A stretch of DNA of 64,000 bases from Streptococcus macacae NCTC 11558. Lineage in GTDB: Bacteria; Bacillota; Bacilli; Lactobacillales; Streptococcaceae. The first letter of the stretch is position 1. Every line of letters begins with the position of its first letter. The notes beneath the pieces were generated by a model that saw only the letters and a program-made list of their open reading frames with translations, had not been told where the DNA came from and did no database searches. The stretch spans positions 1,852,986 through 1,916,985 of the forward strand of contig NZ_AEUW02000001.1 of the NCBI RefSeq assembly GCF_000187995.2, in the 5' to 3' direction. Both the position numbers and the translations under genes were made by a program. Of the stretch, positions 28,612-37,232 are shown one piece after another.

Positions 28612-29017
28612 GATGGCGTTTTTCTTGCTTAAGCTGATACTGATATCGTTTTAGAGCTTGGCGCTTTTCCTTATTTTGAGTCTTTTTCTCTTTTTTCAAA
28701 GCTTGGTGGAGCTTTTTCATTTCCACCTGAGCCTTAGTAGAAATAGCTCCCTGTTTTTTAGACTTGTTAAGAGCTCTTTGCATCCGTTTGGGATTCATTT
28801 TCTTAGGCTGCGGCAGCTCATGGGCATAGGAATCTGTCTCGATACTGTCATATTTTTTGATTAAACGGGGCAATTCTTTAAGAATGAAATACCAAACATC
28901 AAAATCCTTAGGCTCCTTGCCGAATGGATAACGAAAAGCCTTATATTGGCCTTTACAGTTGACATGTTCAACTAAGGCAAACCAAAATGTACCATCAAAA
29001 TAGACTGTCAATTTCAT
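28592..29017 (-). CDS. yjdF: YjdF family protein (DUF2992)
   Basis: Cytoplasmic protein of 141 residues beginning MKLTVYFDGTFWFALVE. After a short folded N-terminal part it becomes a highly basic Lys/Gln-rich coiled tail (about 80-141). This is the YjdF layout. Its biochemical role is unknown. In many Firmicutes yjdF follows the yjdF-motif riboswitch, which responds to azaaromatic compounds. The start was chosen at 29017 because GGAGGGG lies 7 nt before it. Confidence 0.8.
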   Translation of the reverse strand: MKLTVYFDGTFWFALVEHVNCKGQYKAFRYPFGKEPKDFDVWYFILKELPRLIKKYDSIETDSYAHELPQPKKMNPKRMQRALNKSKKQGAISTKAQVEMKKLHQALKKEKKTQNKEKRQALKRYQYQLKQEKRHQKKQGH

Positions 29018-29125
29018 GATAGTCCCCTCCATGTAAAAATTGATAAGGGACGACCTTGGAGGGAAGGTTACTGACATCATCACTATGATGCTTGCAGACT
29101 ACCAACTGCAATGTGTTTTTATATC
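29018..29125 (-). promoter_or_regulatory. Candidate yjdF-type leader RNA with sequestered ribosome binding site
   Basis: The leader between the promoter and yjdF contains CCCTCC, which complements the GGAGGG of the ribosome binding site. It also contains GTCCC, able to pair with GGGAC in the same site, so two alternative pairings with the translation signal exist. The identity as a yjdF riboswitch rests on the downstream gene, not on a covariance match. Confidence 0.5.
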
Positions 29126-29131
29126 GCAGTT

Positions 29132-29160
29132 ATTATAACACGATGAGAAATATGCGTAAA
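29132..29160 (-). promoter_or_regulatory. yjdF promoter
   Basis: On the minus strand TTTACG and TATAAT are 17 nt apart. Confidence 0.65.
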
Positions 29161-29168
29161 GGCTATTT

Positions 29169-29570
29169 TTAATAATGAAGTTTATTGAGGAGATAGGCTA
29201 GTTGTTCTTGTTCTTTTTGAGATAGAGGAGCCAGCAGTTTATCAGACTGCTCTTTTTCATAGGTATGCAGCTGGGGATAAATAGCTCTGGCCTTTTGCGT
29301 TGGATAAATACGCTTAATTTTTTGATTTTTGCTATCCTTTTGAAGATCTAGGTAGCCTTGCTGAGCTAGTTTTTGAACAGTTCTAAAACTGGTTGTCCGA
29401 TCAATCTGTATACTGTCAGCCAATTCTGCTAAAAACATTCCAGGATTTTCACAAACACGGATAATATAAATGAAAAGATTATTATTGAGTCCTGCAGCTT
29501 TAAAATTTTTATTGGAGTCCATTTGAATAGTACGTGTGATAGCTCCGATTGTACGAATGATATGAAACAT
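29169..29570 (-). CDS. MarR-family transcriptional regulator
   Basis: Winged-helix regulator of 133 residues, with ELADSIQIDRTTSFRTVQKLAQQGYLDLQKD as the helix-turn-helix region and a following wing. Divergent from a LysE-type exporter. Two copies of the same palindrome between the genes are probable binding sites, so it likely represses both. AGGAAAA precedes the ATG. Confidence 0.9.
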   Translation of the reverse strand: MFHIIRTIGAITRTIQMDSNKNFKAAGLNNNLFIYIIRVCENPGMFLAELADSIQIDRTTSFRTVQKLAQQGYLDLQKDSKNQKIKRIYPTQKARAIYPQLHTYEKEQSDKLLAPLSQKEQEQLAYLLNKLHY

Positions 29571-29616
29571 GGCTTTTCCTTTTTTTATGATTTTTTAAAA
29601 TTTTATCAAAATAAAG

Positions 29617-29660
29617 TTGCAAATGCAATCAAAATATTTTATAATAATTGCAAATGCAAT
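29617..29660. promoter_or_regulatory. Promoter of the LysE-type exporter with two identical MarR-type operators
   Basis: TTGCAAATGCAAT occurs at 29617-29629 and again at 29648-29660 (with a leading A at 29647). Each is an inverted repeat ATTGCA-AA-TGCAAT or nearly so. The first contains the -35 TTGCAA (29617-29622), and the -10 TATAAT (29640-29645) lies between them at a 17-nt spacing, so binding would block RNA polymerase at both ends. Confidence 0.8.
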
Positions 29661-29675
29661 AAAAAGGAGAAAGAA

Positions 29676-30230
29676 ATGGTTGCTTTCATCATATTTTTAA
29701 TCATTATGAGTTTTACACCGGGTCCAAATACTATTTTAGCAATGGATAGCGGTCAAAAGAACGGTTTTAGGAAATCTATTCCTTATAATTTGGGGATTGG
29801 AGCAGGTGTCATAGGGGTTGGTTTGGTTGCTATGTGCCTTGGAGAATTTATCAAAAGCAATACTTTTTTTATAACCATGATGAAAATAATTGGCAGTGCT
29901 TATTTACTTTATTTGGCTTATCATGTTTTCCTTAGTCAGCCGGTTAAAGATGAGGATAAGCAAGATGCTGGTTTTCAGCAGGCTTTTTTTCTCCAATTTT
30001 CTAATATTAAAACTTATCTTTATGCTATAACGAGTTTTACTGGTTTTAGTGTTTTTTCAGATCTTCCTTTTATAAAACTGCTGTTATTAGCTTTGATTGG
30101 GATGATAGGTACTTTTTTATGGACTATTGGAGGAAGCTTAATGAAAGCTGTTTATAATCACTATTACCGTATTTTTAATAGCGTCATTGCCCTTTTACTA
30201 GTATTTAGCGCCTATGATTTATGGCATTAA
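29676..30230 (+). CDS. LysE/RhtB-family exporter
   Basis: Membrane transporter of 184 residues with about five or six helices and the signature FTPGPNTILAMDSGQKNG near the N terminus. Likely exports an amino acid or small polar metabolite. The ATG at 29676 follows AAAAGGAGA. An upstream in-frame extension runs through the operators and is rejected. Regulated by the divergent MarR protein, by inference from the operators. Confidence 0.88.
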   Translation: MVAFIIFLIIMSFTPGPNTILAMDSGQKNGFRKSIPYNLGIGAGVIGVGLVAMCLGEFIKSNTFFITMMKIIGSAYLLYLAYHVFLSQPVKDEDKQDAGFQQAFFLQFSNIKTYLYAITSFTGFSVFSDLPFIKLLLLALIGMIGTFLWTIGGSLMKAVYNHYYRIFNSVIALLLVFSAYDLWH

Positions 30231-30325
30231 CTGCTCGCATAAAAAAGAAGCCAAGAAAAGGATTAAGGCTAAGCTTGCGGGACTAACTGGTGAGTGGATT
30301 TCTCATATTGATCCTAACTTGACCA

Positions 30326-31507
<1,182 letters not shown>

Positions 31508-31577
31508 TTAGCATAATTTTTAGTTCCTCATAACTAGCTTAGAGAAAGAATGCCATTAGAGTTTAGCTTCCCATAAA

Positions 31578-31617
31578 TTGACAGATTTAGGGCGATGTGA
31601 TACTATTTTCATAGTAT
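31578..31617 (+). promoter_or_regulatory. rocS promoter with inverted repeat on the -10
   Basis: TTGACA (31578-31583) and TACTAT (31601-31606) are 17 nt apart. ATACTAT-TTTC-ATAGTAT (31600-31617) is a perfect inverted repeat covering the -10. Confidence 0.7.
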
Positions 31618-31641
31618 TAAATCTGTATTAATGAGGAACTT

Positions 31642-32154
31642 ATGGCAATTGAAAAGACAGTCAGCGAGTTGGCTGAAATCTTAGGAGTAAGCCGACAGGC
31701 GGTTAATAACCGTGTAAAAGCTTTTCCGGAAGAATATGTAGAAAAAAATGAAAAGGGAGTTACTGTTGTTAACCGTGCCGGCCTTATCAAATTAGAAGAA
31801 ATTTACAAGAAGACTATTTTTGAAGATGAGCCGGTTAGTGAAGAGGTAAAACAGCGTGAATTTCTAGAAATTTTAATTGATGAAAAAAATACTGAAATCA
31901 CGCGCCTTTATGAACAGCTAAAGGCTAAAGACAGTCAAATTGAAACGAAAGATGAGCAGCTGCGCATTAAAGATGTTCAAATAGCTGAAAAAGATAAGCA
32001 AATTGATCAGCAGCAGCAATTAACATTAACAGCTATGCAGGATAAAGAAGAGCTTAAGCTGGAACTTGATGAAGCCAAAGCTGAAGTAGAAGAAATTCAG
32101 ACAAAACAAGTAGAAGCAAGAAAGGGTTTTTTCGCCCGTTTATTTGGCCGCTAA
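31642..32154 (+). CDS. rocS: RocS-like chromosome segregation regulator (DUF536)
   Basis: Protein of 170 residues. An N-terminal helix-turn-helix (about 1-50, VSELAEILGVSRQAVNNRVKAF) leads to a coiled coil with near-heptad repeats of the type KDSQIETKDEQLRIKDVQIAEKD (about 75-155), and a short basic amphipathic C terminus, ARKGFFARLFGR. This three-part build matches pneumococcal RocS, which links DNA to the membrane during chromosome segregation. DUF536 also occurs in plasmid replication proteins, but no plasmid genes are nearby. Confidence 0.75.
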   Translation: MAIEKTVSELAEILGVSRQAVNNRVKAFPEEYVEKNEKGVTVVNRAGLIKLEEIYKKTIFEDEPVSEEVKQREFLEILIDEKNTEITRLYEQLKAKDSQIETKDEQLRIKDVQIAEKDKQIDQQQQLTLTAMQDKEELKLELDEAKAEVEEIQTKQVEARKGFFARLFGR

Positions 32155-32181
32155 ATTAATAAAAAATCTAAGAAGAAAAAT

Positions 32182-32215
32182 AAGGAACCAGATCAATAGC
32201 ATGGTTCTTTTATTT
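32182..32215 (+). terminator. rocS terminator
   Basis: AAGGAACCA and TGGTTCTTT with an 11-nt loop, followed by TATTTT. Confidence 0.65.
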
Positions 32216-32331
32216 TGAAAAAAAGTATTGCCCATAGTGAATAAAAAATGATTGATCCTATGCGGGAAGGTTTTGATAAAAGAAATAAAAGCAGGTTCAC
32301 AGTATCATAGATGCTATGGCAGGCAGATTAT

Positions 32332-32360
32332 TTGACGTTTAACCGACCGTTCGGTACAAT
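32332..32360 (+). promoter_or_regulatory. Promoter with TetR-type operator in the spacer
   Basis: TTGACG (32332-32337) and TACAAT (32355-32360) are 17 nt apart. ACCGA-CCGT-TCGGT at 32342-32355 is a perfect inverted repeat of the TetR-family type and fills the spacer. Confidence 0.85.
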
Positions 32361-32434
32361 TTTAGTAGAAGCAATAGGTAAGAATAAAGCTCAAAGACAC
32401 TGTGTTAAGGACTATTCTTTTTGGAGGTTTCATA

Positions 32435-33754
32435 ATGAAAAAATATGATTTATTGGTTATCGGTTTTGGTAAAGCTGGGAAGACCCTAGCTGGCAAGATG
32501 AGCTCCTTGGGAAAGAAAGTTGCTCTTGTCGAAAAAGATAGTTCCATGTATGGCGGAACCTGCATTAATATAGGCTGTATTCCGACTAAAACCTTGATAA
32601 AAGCAGCCGAGAAAAATATGAATTTTGCAGAAGCCATGGCTCAAAAGGAGCTTGTAACCACGCGGCTCCGTCATAAAAATGAAACTGTTTTAACTGCCGC
32701 TGGTGTTGATTTATACAATGCGACAGCGCAATTTCTGTCTAACCAAGTTGTTGAAATTTCAGCAGGATCTGATGTGAAACACTTAAGGGCTGATATTATC
32801 GTCATTAATACGGGAGCAAGGTCAGCTGTCTTGCCTATACCGGGTTTGCTGGAGACTAAAAATGTTGTAGACAGTACTGGTATTCAAAATCTTAAACAGC
32901 AGCCGGAAAGATTAGGTCTCATTGGAGGCGGAAATATAGGTCTTGAATTTGCCAGTCTTTATAGCAGGTTGGGCAGTCAAGTTACTGTTTTTGAGTCTGG
33001 GGATACAATCTTTCCCCGAGAAGAACCTATCGCAGCCAAGCTAGCTCAGAGCTATTTAGAAGAAGATGGTGTAAGCTTTAAACTTGGAGCCCGTGTTGAA
33101 GGTGTTAGAAATGACGCTGATAATAAAGTCATTTTGACTGCAAATGGTCACGATTATGTCTTTGATACGGTGATGTATGCTACTGGCCGCAAACCTAATA
33201 CTGAAGGACTTGGTTTGGAAAATACAGATATTGCACTCACTGAAGATGGAGCCATTCAAGTGGATGACTATTGTCAGACAAGTGTTCCCAATATCTATGC
33301 TGTCGGTGATGTTAACGGCGGACTGCAATTTACCTATACTTCTTTAGATGATTTTCGTCTTGTTTTTGGGAAATTGACAGGTCAAGGCCATTATAAACGT
33401 TCCGATCGAAAAAATGTCCCCCGTACGACTTTTATTGAACCTCCACTTTCAAGTGTCGGTATGATAGAATCTGAAGTTATTGCAGCAGGTTTTCCTTATC
33501 AAGTTAATGAGTTAGCTGTTGCTAATATGCCACGAGCCCATGTTAATAATGATCTTCGGGGCATCTTTAAAGTACTTGTTAATAGTCAAACCAAAGAAAT
33601 CTTAGGAGCGACCATTTTCAGTGCCGATTCACAAGAGATTATTAACATGATTAAAATGGCTATTGATAATCATATTCCCTATACTTATTTGAAAAACCAA
33701 ATTTTTACGCATCCTAGTTTATCTGAAAATCTTAATGATGTGTTTGCCTTTTAA
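32435..33754 (+). CDS. Flavoprotein disulfide reductase, RclA/Har-like
   Basis: FAD- and NAD(P)H-dependent reductase of 439 residues. It has the FAD motif VIGFGKAGKTLAG, the redox pair in GGTCINIGCIPTKT, the NAD(P)H motif LIGGGNIGLEFAS, a second FAD segment IYAVGDVNGG and a C-terminal dimerisation domain with HPSLSE. The CINIGC form and overall match point to the RclA/Har class, known to reduce hypothiocyanous acid in other bacteria; mercuric or glutathione reductase is less likely. The ATG at 32435 follows TGGAGG. Probably controlled by the convergent TetR gene through the operator at 32342. Confidence 0.82.
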   Translation: MKKYDLLVIGFGKAGKTLAGKMSSLGKKVALVEKDSSMYGGTCINIGCIPTKTLIKAAEKNMNFAEAMAQKELVTTRLRHKNETVLTAAGVDLYNATAQFLSNQVVEISAGSDVKHLRADIIVINTGARSAVLPIPGLLETKNVVDSTGIQNLKQQPERLGLIGGGNIGLEFASLYSRLGSQVTVFESGDTIFPREEPIAAKLAQSYLEEDGVSFKLGARVEGVRNDADNKVILTANGHDYVFDTVMYATGRKPNTEGLGLENTDIALTEDGAIQVDDYCQTSVPNIYAVGDVNGGLQFTYTSLDDFRLVFGKLTGQGHYKRSDRKNVPRTTFIEPPLSSVGMIESEVIAAGFPYQVNELAVANMPRAHVNNDLRGIFKVLVNSQTKEILGATIFSADSQEIINMIKMAIDNHIPYTYLKNQIFTHPSLSENLNDVFAF

Positions 33755-33760
33755 AAAGGC

Positions 33761-33796
33761 AAAAAAACGGAGCTTCTATTGAAGCTCCGTTTTTTG
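33761..33796. terminator. Bidirectional terminator
   Basis: AACGGAGCTTC, loop TATT, GAAGCTCCGTT, with A and T runs on either side. It serves the reductase gene and the convergent tetR gene. Confidence 0.9.
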
Positions 33797-33826
33797 TTCT
33801 CTTTTATTCAATACTAAAGCAAACTG

Positions 33827-34396
33827 TCAGCTGTTTAGGCATTTTTGTCTGAGGTTATCCATCAACTCTGTTAAGGTATTGAAATTTTGTGAAAGCTTAA
33901 GTAAAACTAGAGCCCCTTGGATTTGAGCAATAAGAGCTTTAGCTTCTGTCTGAGCCTTAGTCTTTGTCCAGTCGGGATGCAATTGAGAGAGATTGGCAGC
34001 TAAAGCCATTTGCCAGTCCTGAATAAAGCTCTTAAGCCGTTCTTGAAAATCCTTGTCCTTGGTTGAGAGTTCAACGATGAGATTGCCAACTGGACAGCCA
34101 TAGTAGATAGATTGATCTTCATGGGCATGGCAAATCCAGTCTAACATTTTTCCAATGTTTCTTTGGGGCTGACTGCTGTCTTTTAAAATATTTTCCAGCA
34201 GTTCTTTTTGCCAGTCTGCTAGAAGCTGGTCTGTCACTTCTAGACCGATTTGCTTTTTGGATGAAAAATAATGATAGAGCTGTCCTTTACCAACCTTGGC
34301 AGCTGCCGTGATATCGCTGATAGAAGTCGCTTCGAATCCATTTTGATAAATCAGTTCTTGAGCTGAGTCTAAAATATGGCTTCTTACATTCATCAT
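33827..34396 (-). CDS. TetR-family transcriptional regulator
   Basis: Repressor of 189 residues. N-terminal helix-turn-helix FEATSISDITAAAKVGKGQLYHYFSSKKQIG; C-terminal ligand domain with GNLIVELSTKDKDFQERL, as in the AcrR/YxaF-type group. It is convergent with the flavoprotein reductase, whose promoter holds a TetR-type palindrome. The gene abuts an LXG remnant at its 5' end, whose stop codon lies at 34396-34398. Confidence 0.88.
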   Translation of the reverse strand: MMNVRSHILDSAQELIYQNGFEATSISDITAAAKVGKGQLYHYFSSKKQIGLEVTDQLLADWQKELLENILKDSSQPQRNIGKMLDWICHAHEDQSIYYGCPVGNLIVELSTKDKDFQERLKSFIQDWQMALAANLSQLHPDWTKTKAQTEAKALIAQIQGALVLLKLSQNFNTLTELMDNLRQKCLNS

Positions 34397-34831
34397 TATC
34401 CTCCTCTATTAATATGATCATAAGAGAAAATATCTTCTTCAAAAAGCTTCTCTCCTTTTTCTGCCTTAATAACAGCTGATTGGTAGTGTTGATACTGCTT
34501 ATACTCTTTGTTAATCGTCTTGGCCCATTTAAGCTGACCCTTACTAGGAAGCGTGAATGGGCCGTTAAAACCAGAAACACCTGAGCAAAAGGGATAGGCC
34601 AGAATTTATATTGGCCTCTAAGCCCGCAATATCGCTGAAAAAGCCTGAGGAAGCACCATCATAAGCAATGATCTTATTAAGCTTGTCTTGACGTTTCTTT
34701 CTCTCTGCTTTATCGCTGGTAACCGCGTTCTCTGTGATAGATTTATTAGGATCGTCAGCCTTCATACCGCCTAATGCAGCCGTATTAGCGGTAATGGTCG
34801 TATTTAGGGCTGCGATTTCTTTTTTAGCCAA
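34396..34831 (-). pseudogene. LXG toxin remnant (truncated and frameshifted)
   Basis: An 88-codon frame from 34831 matches the middle of the LXG N-terminal domain (SGFFSDIAGLE). It goes out of frame near 34585, and the next frame continues with SGVSGFNGPFTLPSKGQLKW and KTINKEYKQYQHYQSAVIKA before a stop at 34396. Both the first part of the domain and any toxic tip are missing. About 80 bp at 34445-34522 are identical to 38180-38256 in the intact left LXG gene. Confidence 0.85.
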
Positions 34832-35123
34832 TATCTTCTACTTTACCCTTAGGGATAGAAGCGCCCTCCTTTTCCAGCCACTTCTGATAAAGTTCTTGAT
34901 AACGATTTTCTTCTTCATCTTTAAAGCCTTCAAAAACAACTTGATCAATGTTGTCTTCATTGAAATAAAAAATCTGTTTTGCATCCAACCCTACAGGATA
35001 GATACAGCCTGAATAATCAAAAATAACTTGCTTCCCTGCAGTTTCAAGTAAAGCTCCTCGATTTAAAATCATAACTTTACGGCTGCCTTCTTTTAAGTAA
35101 ACAATACTTCCAATCGGTAACAT
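34824..35123 (-). CDS. DUF4176-like small T7SS-associated protein
   Basis: Soluble protein of 99 residues beginning MLPIGSIVYLKEGSRKVMILNRG and containing FYFNEDNIDQVVFEGFKDEEENRYQ. It is a diverged paralogue of the two proteins at 54137 and 58004. Proteins of this type often accompany LXG toxins and may act as targeting or chaperone partners; the DUF number is from memory. An ATG 30 nt upstream is less likely because AAAGGAAA fits the start used here. Its 3' end overlaps the LXG remnant by 8 nt. Confidence 0.7.
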   Translation of the reverse strand: MLPIGSIVYLKEGSRKVMILNRGALLETAGKQVIFDYSGCIYPVGLDAKQIFYFNEDNIDQVVFEGFKDEEENRYQELYQKWLEKEGASIPKGKVEDIG

Positions 35124-35152
35124 AATAAATTTCCTTTCTTTATAACCATTCA

Positions 35153-35818
35153 TTACTGATGGTCTTTATTAATTTTAATATCTACTATTTTATAAACATA
35201 CCCTTTCTCCGCACTAAAAGCAATATTAACACATAATAATGCTAAAAATACCATGATAAATGTTGCAAGTAAAAATAATAGATCTTTAAAGTATAGATAA
35301 AACCAAGCTGAGAAAAAGGGAATACCTAACATCAAAATAAAATATCCAATAAGTCGTTTATAGTCCACTTTAATAGGTCTGATTTTATAATATATAGGAT
35401 GACTGATGGTGCTATGAATAAAAGATAGAATACTTTTTTCTCTAGAACGATACACTAACTGGGCTAAAATATAAGATAAAAGCAAAGCCAAAGATAATAA
35501 AATAATATTAGTAGTTTCAGAGAAATTTGTTTTAAAAGAGAGATTCACTGCACGAGACCATGCCCCAATAAATACACTCAGACCTGCTCCTAAGGAAGCA
35601 GGGATCACAATATGTTTAAACTTATCATTTCGTTGTTTAATTCTCAGATAATTCTCTTCTGTAATAGGATAAACTTTTTGATAGAAAAGCCAATTGAGCG
35701 GCAGAAATAAATAACCGATAAAATGACTAGGTCGTCTATCAAAGAGATAATACTGCTGATTAACCTTAAATATCAGATAACGAAAATTGCCATAGAGAAA
35801 CTGAATAGTCTCCATCAT
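35153..35818 (-). CDS. DUF443-like membrane protein, probable LXG immunity paralogue 3
   Basis: Membrane protein of 221 residues. A soluble N-terminal part (METIQFLYGNFRYLIFKVNQQYYLFDRRPSHFIGYL) precedes about five helices. It matches the two proteins downstream of the left LXG gene. In S. aureus a DUF443 protein (TsaI) protects against the LXG toxin TspA. The same role is inferred, with this copy perhaps orphaned. AAGGAGGA lies just before ATGATG; the preceding bases encode LHFD and a stop, like the end of an LXG gene. Confidence 0.7.
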   Translation of the reverse strand: MMETIQFLYGNFRYLIFKVNQQYYLFDRRPSHFIGYLFLPLNWLFYQKVYPITEENYLRIKQRNDKFKHIVIPASLGAGLSVFIGAWSRAVNLSFKTNFSETTNIILLSLALLLSYILAQLVYRSREKSILSFIHSTISHPIYYKIRPIKVDYKRLIGYFILMLGIPFFSAWFYLYFKDLLFLLATFIMVFLALLCVNIAFSAEKGYVYKIVDIKINKDHQ

Positions 35819-35877
35819 TCCTCCTTAATCAAAATGTAGTTGGATAATAGTGCTTCCTCCTCACCTCACTAAACAAC

Positions 35878-36543
35878 TCAGCTATCCTTTTTAATATCCA
35901 CAATTTTATAAAACTGATTCACCTCTGTGCCAAAAGCAATGTTTGAACCTATAAAATAAATGAAGCTCAGTGCAATAGTGATTAGGCAGAAAAGGAGATT
36001 AGCAGAATAGAGATAGCAGACCGCCATAAAAAGAATAAGTCCTCCCATAACAGCTACATATCCTATTAATTGTTTAAAATCAATTTTTTGTGGCTTTAAC
36101 TTCATATACTGGGGATGGCGTAATTCTGTGCCAAGCAAAGAAATTATATTCTTCTTTCTATAAACATAAAATAATTTTGCTAAGGTATAAGATAAAATCA
36201 GACTAAGTAGCAACAAAATCAGATTTATTTCAAAAGAAAACGTTGTTTTAAAATATATTGAAATATCAATTTTTTTAAATCGAAACCAGTTATAGACAAA
36301 TACTCCAAGTCCTGCTCCAAAAGAAGCTGGCAGAACAAATTTTTTAGCTCTATCATTTTTTTGTTGAATCTTAGAATAACCTTCTTGAGTAATCAGATAA
36401 ATCTTTTGATAAAAAAGCCAACTTATTGGGGAAAAAAGATAAGCTATAAAATAACTAGGACTTCTATCTAGTAAATAGTATTGACCTTCTCTCTCAAAAA
36501 CTAGGTAACGAAAATTCCCATAAGTAAATTGAATAGTGTCCAT
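35878..36543 (-). CDS. DUF443-like membrane protein, probable LXG immunity paralogue 2
   Basis: Paralogue of 221 residues with the same build: N-terminal MDTIQFTYGNFRYLVFEREGQYYLLDRSPSYF, then about five membrane helices. The ATG overlaps the stop of the preceding paralogue in TAATG, so the two are translationally coupled. No fixed catalytic residues are visible. Divergence from its neighbours suggests protection against related but different toxins. Confidence 0.72.
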   Translation of the reverse strand: MDTIQFTYGNFRYLVFEREGQYYLLDRSPSYFIAYLFSPISWLFYQKIYLITQEGYSKIQQKNDRAKKFVLPASFGAGLGVFVYNWFRFKKIDISIYFKTTFSFEINLILLLLSLILSYTLAKLFYVYRKKNIISLLGTELRHPQYMKLKPQKIDFKQLIGYVAVMGGLILFMAVCYLYSANLLFCLITIALSFIYFIGSNIAFGTEVNQFYKIVDIKKDS

Positions 36544-37226
36544 TATTTGTCACTTGACTTTCTGATATCAACTATCCTATATTTCCATTTTTCATTTGGA
36601 GAGATTGCCCCATTTGCTAGTCCTAAAAGAATAAACATCATCAAAATAATTCCTAAGAACATGGCTATATTTCCTAAATATAGGAAAGTTGCTACAAAAA
36701 TGGCAGTTAGCCCTACTCCAAATAACTGAAATCCTGTAATATTCACCGCAAATTGTAATGGTTTTTCAGGCCTTAACTTATAAAAAAGCGGCGAATCAAG
36801 ATTTTTACCAATCAAGTTTTGTATACGTTTCTTTTTAGAAGAGTATAGTATTTGAAGTAGCATATAGGAACTAAGCAAACCAATGAGTAGCAAAATTCCC
36901 TTAATGACCGGAGAAAGATTTGTATTAAAATATTGGAAAATATCTATATTATTTACTCGCATCCAGGTATTTAAGAACACTGATATCCCTCCTACCAAGG
37001 AGGCCGAAATCACAAACTGGCTTGCCTTGGAATGTTTTTCCACAATCTTTTGATACTCTTCAGTCGTAATCGGATAAACTTTATGATAAAATATCCAATT
37101 TAATGGAATAAAACAGTAACCGATAAAATGACTAGGTCGTCTATCTATAATATAATATTGCTCATCAACTAGAAACAATGCATATCGAAAATTTCCTTTA
37201 TAATACAGTTGAATAGTCTCCATCAT
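36543..37226 (-). CDS. DUF443-like membrane protein, probable cognate immunity for the left LXG toxin
   Basis: Membrane protein of 227 residues, about five helices, beginning with the conserved METIQLYYKGNFRYALFLVDEQYYIIDRRPSHFIGY. It lies 6 nt after the left LXG gene on the same strand, the position expected for cognate immunity. AAGGAGG is so close to ATGATG that the second ATG (37221-37223) may be the true start. S. aureus TspA/TsaI is the closest known parallel. Confidence 0.75.
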   Translation of the reverse strand: MMETIQLYYKGNFRYALFLVDEQYYIIDRRPSHFIGYCFIPLNWIFYHKVYPITTEEYQKIVEKHSKASQFVISASLVGGISVFLNTWMRVNNIDIFQYFNTNLSPVIKGILLLIGLLSSYMLLQILYSSKKKRIQNLIGKNLDSPLFYKLRPEKPLQFAVNITGFQLFGVGLTAIFVATFLYLGNIAMFLGIILMMFILLGLANGAISPNEKWKYRIVDIRKSSDK

Positions 37227-37232
37227 TCCTCC

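Noticed and set aside
29523..29675. N-terminal extension of the LysE-type exporter
   Set aside because: It overlaps the MarR gene and runs through the operators and promoter; the ATG at 29676 has a good ribosome binding site.
34287..34580. Separate 97-residue protein on the minus strand at the LXG remnant
   Set aside because: It is a third frame through the remnant and the start of tetR; related frames appear in every LXG copy.
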